Source of the DNA: JACRLW01 sp050181465
Lineage (GTDB): Bacteria; Planctomycetota; UBA1135; UBA2386
Reading direction: 5' to 3'
DNA: 64,000 nt
Assembly: GCA_050181465.1 (NCBI GenBank)
Contig: JBFXDD010000007.1
Coordinates: forward strand, 1 to 64,000
Within the stretch, counting starts at the first letter, position 1. Each line of letters begins with the position of its first letter. The notes under the pieces are model-generated. The model saw nothing but the letters and a program-made list of their open reading frames with translations. It did not search any database and was not told the DNA's origin. Of this stretch, positions 52,201 through 60,421 are shown piece after piece. Made by a program: the position numbers and the translations under genes.

Positions 52201-52256
52201 TCGGCGGACGCTGCGATGAGCTCCAGTTCGGGGCGATCGGGTTGATCGGGGGACAT
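49215..52256 (-). CDS. Membrane protein kinase-like protein with non-canonical HGD and DFE motifs
   Basis: A 1013-residue protein. The N-terminal kinase-like domain (about 20-280) has CVKRY with the ATP lysine, HGDVKPANV instead of HRD (D127 kept), and DFE instead of DFG (D150 kept), GTHGYSAPE, and no glycine-rich loop, so activity is uncertain. About 550 residues of charged, alpha-helical, partly coiled-coil sequence follow, then one membrane helix (839-861) and a C-terminal helical domain of about 150 residues outside. Kinases of this topology with a C-terminal anchor are rare. It diverges from an FHA-GAF-sigma-54 activator gene across repeat F; the FHA domain may read its phosphothreonine (inference). 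Confidence 0.82.
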   Translation of the reverse strand: MSPDQPDRPELELIAASADRSLFRCRRADGGFECVKRYETGSLNDATQEFHFGRVAAGPGVVEMLSTTVDPVSGRPELRTAWVEGEDLQTRLTQGGALTSALAAKIGAALCRVLARLHDVHRIAHGDVKPANVMVSPHTIDSTVTVTLLDFEHARPIGDSLPRRHAAARFAGGTHGYSAPECYDGAPPSAAADIFSLGCLLAAMVCGTAPFLDLNPDAIARRAKSGRLPARWRLDGCNPRWLVALEACLSPVPLARPSAHQLAEDLERIAAHDDSDRERVRQAALAGELDPRNLERVSDAKLRRRYDRRVRVRASATEPSFVLPRDLDAGVEVLRRSLRRLHAHCRILPRDPRLTAWRADAVHTTVEWLPKVPAAIAERRRAGDPIAAARLCEAALDVARIAPRGLPPDDRGGQRLLQRDPAAYFERQRLDLEAAVQSHRRVLARMDKGIASGNLDEIDGAIGEFSAMYGGSSTITAAMRDRRHRLEFYLSRIGALAHATEVIARLLNVLGTHADLSAVESLRDRAAPTERAASPRGLLRALTEIESEFPAIASRLRPARQAVHDALSGITAAAWGLVRDAERKLSTPPIPIRPLADLMDRVDSLRESDVFVDGPLGTRSALYDSIEIVRTRLDQARAERDRLTSGARDALDRGHITTAIFDMERAVDRFGDAHPDEDDGLAAEYERARERKRELERLHERNHELAARYGRLLGEPGATPHERLAVLRDRESALTQLAEWLGPERGKPYAEDLVDVKRELLLETAQDGERRFLAARNDDDRRLVAQRTFDALLHALPDSTHDQPTTEARDILEVWSTRLDSSGGVVRRRTGEVTRGSRWPFVTIGVAIALIAAGVAWWLFGRAERSPQAELQAALATPVAIERADSGIAFDSARAVAYLREFSAVLEDLQHRSSASAARAVADAVDRIDAGRGHYADVKTAVQDFQRGLPAELSRTAASAAAEFSRRALRAAIATAIARGEKGGLREVLELDVELRGGLSLADAEALDRALGY

Positions 52257-52309
52257 TGCCGCGGACGGGACCGCCCGCCGCCGCAAGCGCCGGGCTGCGC
52301 GCCCCCAGT

Positions 52310-52490
52310 CTAGCCCGGACTATTCGTGAACGTCTGCTGCGATCGCCACAAGTCGCGCCCGGCCACGTCGCTACGACGGCTCCTCCCTGGCAGCGTAGCT
52401 ACAGCTACGCTTCGGTCGTCGACTGTCGTAGCTCCTTGCCGTGCATCGACCTGCGCCGATCTCGCGGCGACGTTCAGGTAGAGTCCGGGC
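52310..52490 (-). repeat. CTAG-family palindromic repeat, copy F
   Basis: Full-length, inverted relative to A-D. The outer end reads CTAGCCCGGACTATTCGTG; the far end GAGTCCGGGCAAG has lost CTAG. The central stem GCGTAGCT/AGCTACGC is perfect. It lies 54 bases from the kinase-like gene start and 146 bases from the activator start in a 380-base divergent region. I see nothing else there except GC-rich sequence; no -24/-12 match was found. Confidence 0.9.
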
Positions 52491-52636
52491 AAGTCGATGG
52501 GCGCCCGCGTGCGCGCAGCCAGGAATGCCGGATCTCCGGCGATTTCACCCCGGGACTCGACCCGCGGCCGCACCGGAATGACGGGAAGCCGACGCGGAGC
52601 TTGCCGTTGCGAGCGTTGGCGGCGAGAATCCGACGC

Positions 52637-54487
52637 ATGAGTGTGCGAGTGGAGATCACCGATGCCCTGGGTGCGAGGGGCCAGACCGTCGATGCCGAAC
52701 AGTTCTGGATCGGCTGCGCGCCGGCTTGTTCGGTCCCCCTGGAGATCGCGGGTTGCCGAAGCCGCATTCTCGAGGTGCGCAGCGGCGGCGACGGCCGACT
52801 CGAAGTGCGTGCCGAGCCCGGCCTGCCCTTCCCGGTTCGCAGTTCTTCCGGCAACGTCGGGACGCGCTTCGAGCCCTGCCTCGAGGGTGACCCGCTGAGC
52901 GTGGGGCCGGCCTTGGTTCGGCTGTCTCGTGTCCGTGCGGTGACCGAGGGGGCCGTCGAGGAGATCGATCTCAGCCACGTGCGAGGTCCCGGTGCTCCCG
53001 TGGGAACCTGGTACGAGACCTTCATGACGGTGGCGGATCATCTCGAAGCGGTCCGTGACCCGGAGCGGAGCATCAGCGCCGCGATCGACGGCATCCTGGC
53101 CGCGACCAGCGCCGATCGGATCCATGTCCTTCTCGAAGCGGAGCATGCCGTCGGTGGTCGGACGGCCTTCTTTCGAACTCGAGATGGGGGCGCGGCGCCG
53201 TTCCGGCTCTCGAGTGGAATCGTCGAGAAGGTGCGCGAAGCAGGGCGAGTCGTGCACGTGCCGATCGCGTCAGCCGATCCGGTGGCTTCGCAATTCGTGT
53301 CCGTTCGCCGCGAAGGCATCAGCGCGGGAATCGCACTTCCGATGTCGGCGCTCGGTCGCACGATCGGGGTGTTGTACGCAGACTGTGTTCGCGAAGGCGC
53401 GGTGCTGTCCGCGGAGGACCTTCAGCGACTCGTGTTCATCGCGCGACTGCTCGCGCAGTCGCTGGGCAATCGCGACCTGGTGGCGGCGCTGGTGCATGCG
53501 CCGACTCATGGTGACGGCCCGCAGCACCAGGCGCTCCTGACGGCCTCCGACGCCTGTCGCGACATGGTCGAGCGAGTTCGGCTCTACGCGCCGACCGACT
53601 ACACCGTACTCCTACGCGGTGAGACCGGCAGCGGCAAGGAGGTCCTCGCCCGAGCGATCCACGAACTCAGCAAGCGCAAAGACGGACCGTTCGTGCCGGT
53701 GAACTGTGCCGCCATCCCCGAGCAGTTGATGGAGAGCATGCTCTTCGGGCACGAGAAGGGCGCGTTCACCGGAGCCGTGCAGACGCGACGTGGCCACTTC
53801 GAAGAAGCGCACGGCGGCACGCTGTTTCTCGATGAGATCGGCGACATGCCGCATGACCTCCAGGCCAAGATCCTGCGCGTCCTGCAAGATCGGGTGGTGT
53901 CGCCGATCGGGAGTAGCCGCCAAGTTCGAGTCGACGTCCGAATCGTCGCGGCCACGCACCAGGACCTCGAGGCGATGGTCGACGAACGCCGCTTTCGGGA
54001 GGATCTCTACTATCGACTGCGCGAGCTCGAGATCACGCTCCCGCCGCTCAGACGTCGTCGCGAGGACATTCCGATGCTCGCGTCCACGTTTCTGCGCGAG
54101 GCCGCGACCGAGCTCGGCTTCGATCGCGTGCCGGATATCTCGCCGACGGCGCTCCATGCGCTACTCGCGCGGTCCTGGCGCGGCAACATCCGCGAACTTC
54201 GCCACGTCGTGAAGGCGGCGGCGCTGCGTGCGGGCGGTGCGACCCTGCTTCCGGAACACCTCGACAAGGTCGCCGCCGCCGAGCGCGACCGCGGGGCGGT
54301 GGATCTCGACTCCGCCGCGACTTGGAAGGAGCGCCTGGAGGCGCAGGAGAAGTCCGCGCTCCAGAAGACGCTCGAGGAATCGGGCGGGAACCTCACCAAG
54401 GCAGCGCGGCTCTTCGGTGTGCCGCGGACGACCTATCGTGAACGGCTCGTGAAGTTCGGCTTGCTCAAGGACGACGACGAGAGCTGA
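52637..54487 (+). CDS. Sigma-54-dependent activator with FHA-like and GAF domains
   Basis: A 616-residue regulator. Residues 1-100 form a beta-rich FHA-like domain, 130-285 a GAF sensor domain, then the AAA+ domain with Walker A GETGSGKE (328-335), GAFTGA (375-380) and Walker B HGGTLFLDEIGD (392-403). The Fis-type helix-turn-helix follows (GGNLTKAARLFGVPRTTYRERLVK). The architecture is FHA-GAF-AAA-HTH, so both phosphopeptide and small-ligand signals may control it. It diverges from a membrane kinase-like gene. The ATG at 52637 is chosen since the frame upstream runs through repeat F. Confidence 0.93.
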   Translation: MSVRVEITDALGARGQTVDAEQFWIGCAPACSVPLEIAGCRSRILEVRSGGDGRLEVRAEPGLPFPVRSSSGNVGTRFEPCLEGDPLSVGPALVRLSRVRAVTEGAVEEIDLSHVRGPGAPVGTWYETFMTVADHLEAVRDPERSISAAIDGILAATSADRIHVLLEAEHAVGGRTAFFRTRDGGAAPFRLSSGIVEKVREAGRVVHVPIASADPVASQFVSVRREGISAGIALPMSALGRTIGVLYADCVREGAVLSAEDLQRLVFIARLLAQSLGNRDLVAALVHAPTHGDGPQHQALLTASDACRDMVERVRLYAPTDYTVLLRGETGSGKEVLARAIHELSKRKDGPFVPVNCAAIPEQLMESMLFGHEKGAFTGAVQTRRGHFEEAHGGTLFLDEIGDMPHDLQAKILRVLQDRVVSPIGSSRQVRVDVRIVAATHQDLEAMVDERRFREDLYYRLRELEITLPPLRRRREDIPMLASTFLREAATELGFDRVPDISPTALHALLARSWRGNIRELRHVVKAAALRAGGATLLPEHLDKVAAAERDRGAVDLDSAATWKERLEAQEKSALQKTLEESGGNLTKAARLFGVPRTTYRERLVKFGLLKDDDES

Positions 54488-54570
54488 GCAGGCGTCGGAC
54501 CGCATCGAATTGCGATTCCGACCGTGACTTTCCACCGCCGTGGTGTAGCCATGGCGCCTGACGTCCACCG

Positions 54571-55449
54571 ATGGTCGACCGCCCAGACTCTTTCCGCATT
54601 CTGTTCATCGGCGATGTGCACGGCCACTGGACCGAGGTCGACTCCAGGTTCGTGGAGGATGGTGAACAAGACCTCGTCGTGTTCGTCGGCGATCTCGGTG
54701 ACGAGGACGTGGCGATCGTGCGTCGCATCTCCGAACTCGACACCGAGTTGGTCGTCGTTCTCGGGAACCATGATGCGTGGCAGAGCTTCGGTCGTCGCGA
54801 GTCGACCCCCGAATTACGCGAGATGCTCGACCTCCTCGGCGAGGACCACATCGGTTACGCGCGCCGCGAGTTGCCCCGAGCGGGACTCACGATGATCGGT
54901 GCGCGCCCCTTCTCCTGGGGTGGCCGCGACCTTCGTAGCCCGGAACTCTATGGTGAGCTGTTCGGTGTGACCTCCCATGAAGAATCGGCGAATCGAATCG
55001 CGGAACTGGCTCGCGATGCCGAGCACGACGACTTGTTGATCGTCGCCCACAACGGGCCGCTCGGACTCAGCCAGGCCCCTGGCGACATCTGGGGCAAGGA
55101 CTTCGGACGGCCGGGGGGTGACTGGGGTGACCGTGACTTGCGTCTCGCCGTCGATGCGATCGAGCAGAGCGATCGACGCCTTCGCGCGCTGGTCGCCGGT
55201 CACATGCACGACCGGCTGCTGTTCCCCAAGGGCGCTCAGCGGCGACGATTCGCGCGTCGCGAGGGCGTCGATTACATCAACCCCGCCGTCGTGCCGCGAA
55301 TCCGTCGAGATCCGGAGTGGGGCGACCTGCACCACTTCGTCAAGACCGAGTGGCGCGCGGGGCAGCTGCTCGACATCGAAGAGATCTGGATAGACGAGCG
55401 CGGCGAGTTGCGGCGCAGTTCGCGACCGGACTTCTCCATCGACGACTGA
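54571..55449 (+). CDS. Metallophosphoesterase, calcineurin type (TIGR04168-like)
   Basis: A 292-residue dimetal phosphoesterase. Motifs in order: IGDVHGHW (15-20 region), VGDLGDED, LGNHDAW, AHNGPLGL and GHMHDRLL, all metal ligands present. Sequence and length resemble the TIGR04168 family of cyanobacteria and plastids, whose substrate is not known. The ATG has no clear ribosome site. It follows the sigma-54 activator by 83 bases and is convergent with the SRPBCC-YCII gene. Not exported: no signal peptide. Confidence 0.87.
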   Translation: MVDRPDSFRILFIGDVHGHWTEVDSRFVEDGEQDLVVFVGDLGDEDVAIVRRISELDTELVVVLGNHDAWQSFGRRESTPELREMLDLLGEDHIGYARRELPRAGLTMIGARPFSWGGRDLRSPELYGELFGVTSHEESANRIAELARDAEHDDLLIVAHNGPLGLSQAPGDIWGKDFGRPGGDWGDRDLRLAVDAIEQSDRRLRALVAGHMHDRLLFPKGAQRRRFARREGVDYINPAVVPRIRRDPEWGDLHHFVKTEWRAGQLLDIEEIWIDERGELRRSSRPDFSIDD

Positions 55450-55495
55450 CCGATCGCTCGCGGTGTCCGCAGGCGCTCGCGGATCACTCGATCGC

Positions 55496-56431
55496 TCACT
55501 CGACAAAAAACGTGGCGATCGGCATCACGCGCGCGGCGAAGATCCCCGCCGCGACGGCCGGGTCGTTCTCGAGCAGCGAACGTGCTTCCTCGGCACTCCC
55601 CGCGCGGAGCACGAGGATGCCGAGCGGGCTCGGCAACTTCAGTTCCTTGGCATGTTCGCCCCGCGGTCCGAAGCCCGGCTGCGGACACGGGCCGACGACC
55701 AAGACGCGCGCGCGATCGGCAAGGGTTCGGATGTACTCCGGGTGCTGACTCAGAATCTCGCGTTCCTCGTCCGTCGGCGAGGTCAGGATCTCCGGTCGTG
55801 ACGGCAGGATGCAGCCGAGCCAGAGTTGCGTCGGCGGCGCGGGGATCGGCTTCGTCTGCTCCGGCCAGAGTGGTCCGGACTCGAACCGCTTGGCGAGGTT
55901 GCTGAGCACGAACGGCCACGCCTTCGCGAAGTAGTCGCGGATCTTCTGATCGCCTTCGTCGGCCGAGTAGCCGCCGTCGATCACTTCGACTTCCGTTCGC
56001 CTGCCGTCGTCGACGTCACGCAGGCGAACGACCACGAAGTGGCGTCGTGCTCGGAGGTGCCCGAGGCTCGGCGGCGCATTCCAAGAGAACGACAACATCT
56101 CGTTCTCGAGAAAAGCGAGCACTTCGCAACCCTCCGAACCGCGAAGCCCAGCTTCGGCAGTGGGATCGAACCACACTTCGAAAGGTCCGCCGGCACGCAG
56201 TTCGACCCGTGCCTGCGGCGACAGGAAGCTCATCAAGCCCTCGCTCGTGGTCCATGCCTGCCAGACCTCGGCTCGTCCGGCATCGACCGTGATCTTGGCG
56301 ACGTTGGGCGGCGGCGGCTCGGTCTCCGCTTCCTGCGACTGCGCGGCGACCGAGGTCGCGAGGATGGCTGCCGCCGCGAGGGAGCGAACGAGGCGCGAAG
56401 AGCGAAGACGAGGGAGGCGTTCGTAGGACAT
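55496..56431 (-). CDS. Exported SRPBCC (AHSA1-like) and YCII-domain protein
   Basis: A 311-residue protein with an N-terminal signal peptide (about 15-30; AAAAILATSVAAQ). A SRPBCC/AHSA1-like ligand-binding domain (about 45-185; AWTTSEGLMSFLSPQARVELRAGGPFEVWF) is followed by a YCII-like domain (about 205-311; HPEYIRTLADRARVLVVGPCP and GILVLRAGSAEEARSLLENDPAVAAGIF). Both domains bind small molecules or act on small lactones, but neither activity is shown here. Export of such a protein is unusual, since most relatives are cytoplasmic. The ATG at 56431 gives the signal peptide. Confidence 0.85.
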   Translation of the reverse strand: MSYERLPRLRSSRLVRSLAAAAILATSVAAQSQEAETEPPPPNVAKITVDAGRAEVWQAWTTSEGLMSFLSPQARVELRAGGPFEVWFDPTAEAGLRGSEGCEVLAFLENEMLSFSWNAPPSLGHLRARRHFVVVRLRDVDDGRRTEVEVIDGGYSADEGDQKIRDYFAKAWPFVLSNLAKRFESGPLWPEQTKPIPAPPTQLWLGCILPSRPEILTSPTDEEREILSQHPEYIRTLADRARVLVVGPCPQPGFGPRGEHAKELKLPSPLGILVLRAGSAEEARSLLENDPAVAAGIFAARVMPIATFFVE

Positions 56432-56605
56432 GGCTGCCGTCGAGATGCGCCGTGGATTGTGCCGGTTGGCCCGCTGTCTGCCGAGATCCGCCTTGCGGCG
56501 CGAACCCAGGATTTCCTCCACTGCCCGCGAGTCGCGCTCCGAGCCGACACGGCTGGTTGCTGCCGCCCCGAGCGCGGCGAGTGTCAAGGTGGTTGCCGCC
56601 TGGAA

Positions 56606-56626
56606 GCTCACGAATCATCCGGGCTA
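56606..56626 (+). repeat. Solo terminus of the CTAG-family repeat, copy G
   Basis: GCTCACGAATCATCCGGGCTAG equivalent: the right-hand inverted terminus, including CTAG, without the rest of the element. It lies in the 257-base divergent region between the SRPBCC-YCII and SGNH hydrolase genes. The rest of that region shows no recognised element. Confidence 0.75.
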
Positions 56627-56688
56627 GGTCGCGAGTGCCGATCGAGTCGGCCGTCGCGCCGGACTGCTCGCTTACACTGACTCGCAAC

Positions 56689-58467
56689 GTGCGTCGCAAG
56701 TTCACCCTCATCCTGATCGGGAGCCTTCTTGCGCTCATGGCTCTCGAAGCGGCACTCCAAGTCCTCGCCTTCCTGAACTGGCAGAGGCGCGGGCGGACGG
56801 AACTTGGATCGCCCAGGGACGCGCGCGAGACCGTTCTCTGTGTGGGCGACTCCTTCACCTTCGGCTTGGGCGCGACCGACTCCAACAACGCCTGGCCTGC
56901 TGCCGCAGAGCGCGCCTTCGCAGCGCTTCGACCAGAACGGCCGCTGCGCTTCTCCAACCTGGGCTGGCCGGGTAGCAACTCGGCTGCCGTGCTCGGTCGC
57001 CTGCCGCGACAACTCGAGGCCGAGCGGCCGAGATACGTCTGCATCCTGGTTGGCTACAACGACTTCTGGAGCGACGAACGGAGCGAGGAGTCGAGCGAGA
57101 GCTTTCCCATCGAGTTTCGCACGCTGCGACTGTTTCGAATGATCGGTGCTTGGTTGGCGGGTGGGCCGCCGTCGCGGGCATCCTCGTCGGAGTCGGAGGG
57201 CGCCACGCCCGTTTCCTCGCCGGTCTCGCTGCCGCGTCAGGATGCACCCTTCCGCGGCGCGTGGCATCACGGATCGGCATGGATCGACTTTCTCGACGAC
57301 GGTCGAGTGGTGAGCAACGGCGGCGAGCTGCCGGTCGCATGGTTCCATGATGCTGGGGCGATCTGGCTGGAGATGCGCGACGGAACCCCGCGCCAGCGGA
57401 TCGCCTGGCAACTGACGGACGATGCCCTCGATCTCGACAGTGCCGCGTTCGGCGGTCGGCTGCGATGGGAGCGCGGGCTTCCGCCCGGGGATCTGCTCGC
57501 GCGCGCGCGGCATGCCACGATGCGCGGCGACTTCGCGACCGCCGAGGCCGCCCTGCGCGATTCGCTCGCGGTGAACGCTCCAGACCGTGAGACTTCGCGC
57601 GCGATTCGCGCCGAACTCGGGCGGGTGCTCGTGCGTCGCGGCAAGGCGGCGGAGGCCGCGGGAGAACTGCCCGCCCTGGTGGAGGGATTCCGTGCGTCGC
57701 CCAGCTTGCCCGTCGCCGAGCAACTGGTCCCACTCGCGGCCGACCTCGCGAAAGGCGACGTGGCGACTGAGTTGATCGTCACGGTCTTGCGCGGATTGCC
57801 GGCCACCGCGGCCGCGCTGCACTTGGTCATGCGATATGCGCTGACTGCAGACGATCCGCTCGCGGTCGACTCCGCGGTGCAGCAGGTGCTGTCACGGGAC
57901 GGTATTCCGATCGTGCTCCGACTCGGGTTGCTGGGTCTGCGGCCGGTATTGCATTCGCAAGATCTCGAAGTCACGCTCGACAGCCTCGTGCACGCCGCAG
58001 CAATCGTCGAGAATGACGACCAACGCGGCAGTCTCCTGCGCGCGGTGGCCTTCGACCGTGGGCGACTCTCGCGGGACGCTCTCCGCGCCGCGCTCGATCG
58101 CTCGAGCCTCGATGCCGCCGCCCGCGCCCGATCGCTCGCCGAATTCGAGCGCGCCTGGGCCATGCCGGATCGAACCGGCGTTGCGCTCGCGGCGAACCTC
58201 CGCCGTATCGTCGCGGTGAGTCGAGCTGCCGGTGCGGAGCCCATCTTGCTCGATTATCCGCTCGATCGACCCGACGTTCTCGAAGTCGTCGACCGGGTCG
58301 CGAGCGAGTCGAATGTGCCGCGGATCCGACTCGGAGCGCACTTCCAACGCATCGTCGCTCCGCGGTCTCGTAGCGACTGGTACATCGCCGATGGGCATTG
58401 CAACGATCGTGGCTACGTCGAGATGGGGCGGATGGTCGCCGAGTTCCTGGCAGACCTCCCGCGGTGA
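56689..58467 (+). CDS. Membrane-anchored SGNH/GDSL-type hydrolase
   Basis: A 592-residue protein with an N-terminal signal anchor (about 5-28). SGNH blocks: GDSFTFG (53-59, nucleophile S55), GWPGSNS (92-98), GYNDFW (122-127, N124) and DGHCND near the C-terminus (D568, H570). Between blocks III and V is a long insert (about 140-500): a beta-rich part and then helical, TPR-like sequence. Such enzymes act as esterases or O-acetyl transferases on envelope glycans; substrate unknown. The GTG start was chosen for the signal anchor. The next gene follows after four bases. Confidence 0.85.
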   Translation: MRRKFTLILIGSLLALMALEAALQVLAFLNWQRRGRTELGSPRDARETVLCVGDSFTFGLGATDSNNAWPAAAERAFAALRPERPLRFSNLGWPGSNSAAVLGRLPRQLEAERPRYVCILVGYNDFWSDERSEESSESFPIEFRTLRLFRMIGAWLAGGPPSRASSSESEGATPVSSPVSLPRQDAPFRGAWHHGSAWIDFLDDGRVVSNGGELPVAWFHDAGAIWLEMRDGTPRQRIAWQLTDDALDLDSAAFGGRLRWERGLPPGDLLARARHATMRGDFATAEAALRDSLAVNAPDRETSRAIRAELGRVLVRRGKAAEAAGELPALVEGFRASPSLPVAEQLVPLAADLAKGDVATELIVTVLRGLPATAAALHLVMRYALTADDPLAVDSAVQQVLSRDGIPIVLRLGLLGLRPVLHSQDLEVTLDSLVHAAAIVENDDQRGSLLRAVAFDRGRLSRDALRAALDRSSLDAAARARSLAEFERAWAMPDRTGVALAANLRRIVAVSRAAGAEPILLDYPLDRPDVLEVVDRVASESNVPRIRLGAHFQRIVAPRSRSDWYIADGHCNDRGYVEMGRMVAEFLADLPR

Positions 58468-58471
58468 TCGA

Positions 58472-60319
58472 ATGCAGGTCGGCACCCGTCTCGTCTCGTG
58501 CGTCGCCGCGGCACTCGTCGGTTGCGTTCCCGCGCTCGGGCAGTGTCTGGTTCGGGTCGCAACGCCGGTCATGGTCCGCGCGAGCGATCGCGAACCGGTG
58601 GCTGCCGCGACGGTCACTCTGCTCGGTCGAACGGCGCTGTTCGGTGCACGCAGCGAGGTCGTCGATCGGGTGCAGGGATCGACCGACGGTCGGGGCCGGA
58701 TCGTCGCCGAGTTGCGTGACGGCATCCACTACGTCGGCTGGGCCGAGAGCCGCACGACAGATGGTCGCGTCGTCGTCTCGCCGCTGAAGACGGTCCTGAT
58801 CCCCGGAGTCGCGACGATCTTCGAACTCGACCCGGAGCTGACTCTGTCCCCACGACGAGTCGTCATCCGAGAACGCAAAGGCTGGTCCGATTCGATCGCT
58901 GCACGCCTCTCGATCGACGCCGAGCAGTCCCCGCTGGTGATCGATCTCGAGCCTGGCGCATCCGGCGAATTCCCCCTGCCGACGCTGCCGAGAACCGCGC
59001 TGCGCGTGCAGATCCAGGAGCGGAACGGCTTCGGAACGCGCAGCTTCCTTCGCGGGGAGCAGGCGCCGTTCGCAGACACCTGGTCCTGCGACTTGCCACG
59101 ACTCGCGCCGGTCTCGCTGGAGGTTCGCGGCGGTCCAGCCGATCTTCCGATCGCGCACTCGCGGATCGGTCTGATCGAGAGTGGAGTGTGGCGAGAGATC
59201 GACGTCACCGCCGACACCGGCGCGATCTCCGCGCGGTTCACCACCGACGGTTCCATCGAACGTGTCTTCTCCGTGGGTCCGGACGCGATTGGTGCCGGAC
59301 CCAGTGTCCGTTCTGCGGACGGCCGTCGTCTCGTGACCCGCACGCGCGCTGCCGACCTGGTCCGCGTTCGACTGATGCTTGGCGAACGGCCGTTTCCCAG
59401 CGCGAAGGCCATGATTCGACAACACGGCATCCACGTACAGACGGCGACGTCGCAAGCGATTGCGCAGCCATGGCGTGAGATTCGACCGGACGACGCCGGT
59501 GTGCTCAGGATCGAAGGTGTTCACACCCATCAGCCGAACCCTACGTTCCTCGAGTTGACCGATGCCGGTCTTGCGACTCTGCCTAGAGCACTCGCACCGC
59601 TCTGGCCGATCATTCCCGACACGCCGGGCATCTCTCGCTCTCGAAGTCGGCCCGAGGATCCACCGGTGGACGTCGATCTCGAGCGGATGGTCGCGGTCGA
59701 ATGGCTCGTGAGACTCGCCGACGGGACACCCGCGGTCGGGGCCCGCATTGCAATCGTTGCGTTCACCGACCAAAAAAACGCGGTGGTGCCGTCGCGAGTC
59801 CTGCCGATCGCGATCGCCGGGCGCGAAGGATCACTGCGAATGTTGCTCCCGCCGCACGGCGATTACGCGCTCGCGGTCGTGCACGACTCCGGTGGCAAGT
59901 TGCTGGGTGTGCACACCGGGATCGGCGGTCTCGACGCCGTGCATTCTTTCCCGATCACGCTCGAACCCGCGATCACGGTGGTGGGCAAGGTCTTGGATCG
60001 GGCGGGGAGCACGGTGTCCGGAGCGATGGTCTTCTGTTCGCCGACCTTCGACCGAGAGGACGCTGCCGTCGAGGATCCGACCTCGATCGACTTCGACGCG
60101 CCGCTCTCGGACACGACCCGGCGTTTGCCTGCGATCGCTCGCCATGCGATTTTGGACCACGCCGCGCCCGTGCCGCGGCGAACGAACGAGAAGGGTGAGT
60201 TCACCGTGCGCTTTCCATTTCGCGGTGGGGGCTGGACCTTGTCGGCAGGCGGCGAGCCGCTCGCGATCGGAGTTGCGGCCCTCGGCAAGGAACCAGTCGA
60301 GTTGCGGACTGCGAAGTGA
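58472..60319 (+). CDS. Secreted protein with carboxypeptidase-regulatory-like modules
   Basis: A 615-residue protein with a signal peptide (about 1-23; LVSCVAAALVGCVPALGQ, which also holds a possible lipobox LVGC). The rest is beta-sandwich sequence with regulatory-like motifs (EPVAAATVTLLG, GTPAVGARIAIVAF and VVGKVLDRAGSTVSGAMVFCSP), more diverged than in the larger relative at 26308-29145. Function unknown; likely envelope or extracellular. It starts four bases after the SGNH hydrolase stop, so the two should be co-translated. Confidence 0.8.
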   Translation: MQVGTRLVSCVAAALVGCVPALGQCLVRVATPVMVRASDREPVAAATVTLLGRTALFGARSEVVDRVQGSTDGRGRIVAELRDGIHYVGWAESRTTDGRVVVSPLKTVLIPGVATIFELDPELTLSPRRVVIRERKGWSDSIAARLSIDAEQSPLVIDLEPGASGEFPLPTLPRTALRVQIQERNGFGTRSFLRGEQAPFADTWSCDLPRLAPVSLEVRGGPADLPIAHSRIGLIESGVWREIDVTADTGAISARFTTDGSIERVFSVGPDAIGAGPSVRSADGRRLVTRTRAADLVRVRLMLGERPFPSAKAMIRQHGIHVQTATSQAIAQPWREIRPDDAGVLRIEGVHTHQPNPTFLELTDAGLATLPRALAPLWPIIPDTPGISRSRSRPEDPPVDVDLERMVAVEWLVRLADGTPAVGARIAIVAFTDQKNAVVPSRVLPIAIAGREGSLRMLLPPHGDYALAVVHDSGGKLLGVHTGIGGLDAVHSFPITLEPAITVVGKVLDRAGSTVSGAMVFCSPTFDREDAAVEDPTSIDFDAPLSDTTRRLPAIARHAILDHAAPVPRRTNEKGEFTVRFPFRGGGWTLSAGGEPLAIGVAALGKEPVELRTAK

Positions 60320-60421
60320 AGGGCAATCCGCGTTGCCACGGTCGGTTGCACGTTCGCGACGATCCGCAGCGCCGTTCCGACGCGGCTGCGCGAATTCGCG
60401 GGGTATCCTTGGCCATCCCGC

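Noticed and set aside
56465..56480. TGGCCCGCTGTCTGC as a sigma-54 promoter for the SGNH hydrolase gene
   Set aside because: GG and GC spacing fits, but two consensus bases are changed and it lies over 200 bases upstream of the start. Could be chance.
57971..59773. A 600-codon antisense frame across the SGNH hydrolase and regulatory-like genes
   Set aside because: It spans two well-supported plus-strand genes and has an Arg/Asp-rich composition typical of shadow frames.
60320..60421. A cobalamin riboswitch ahead of the BtuF-like gene
   Set aside because: The 102 bases lack the B12-box core and are too short.
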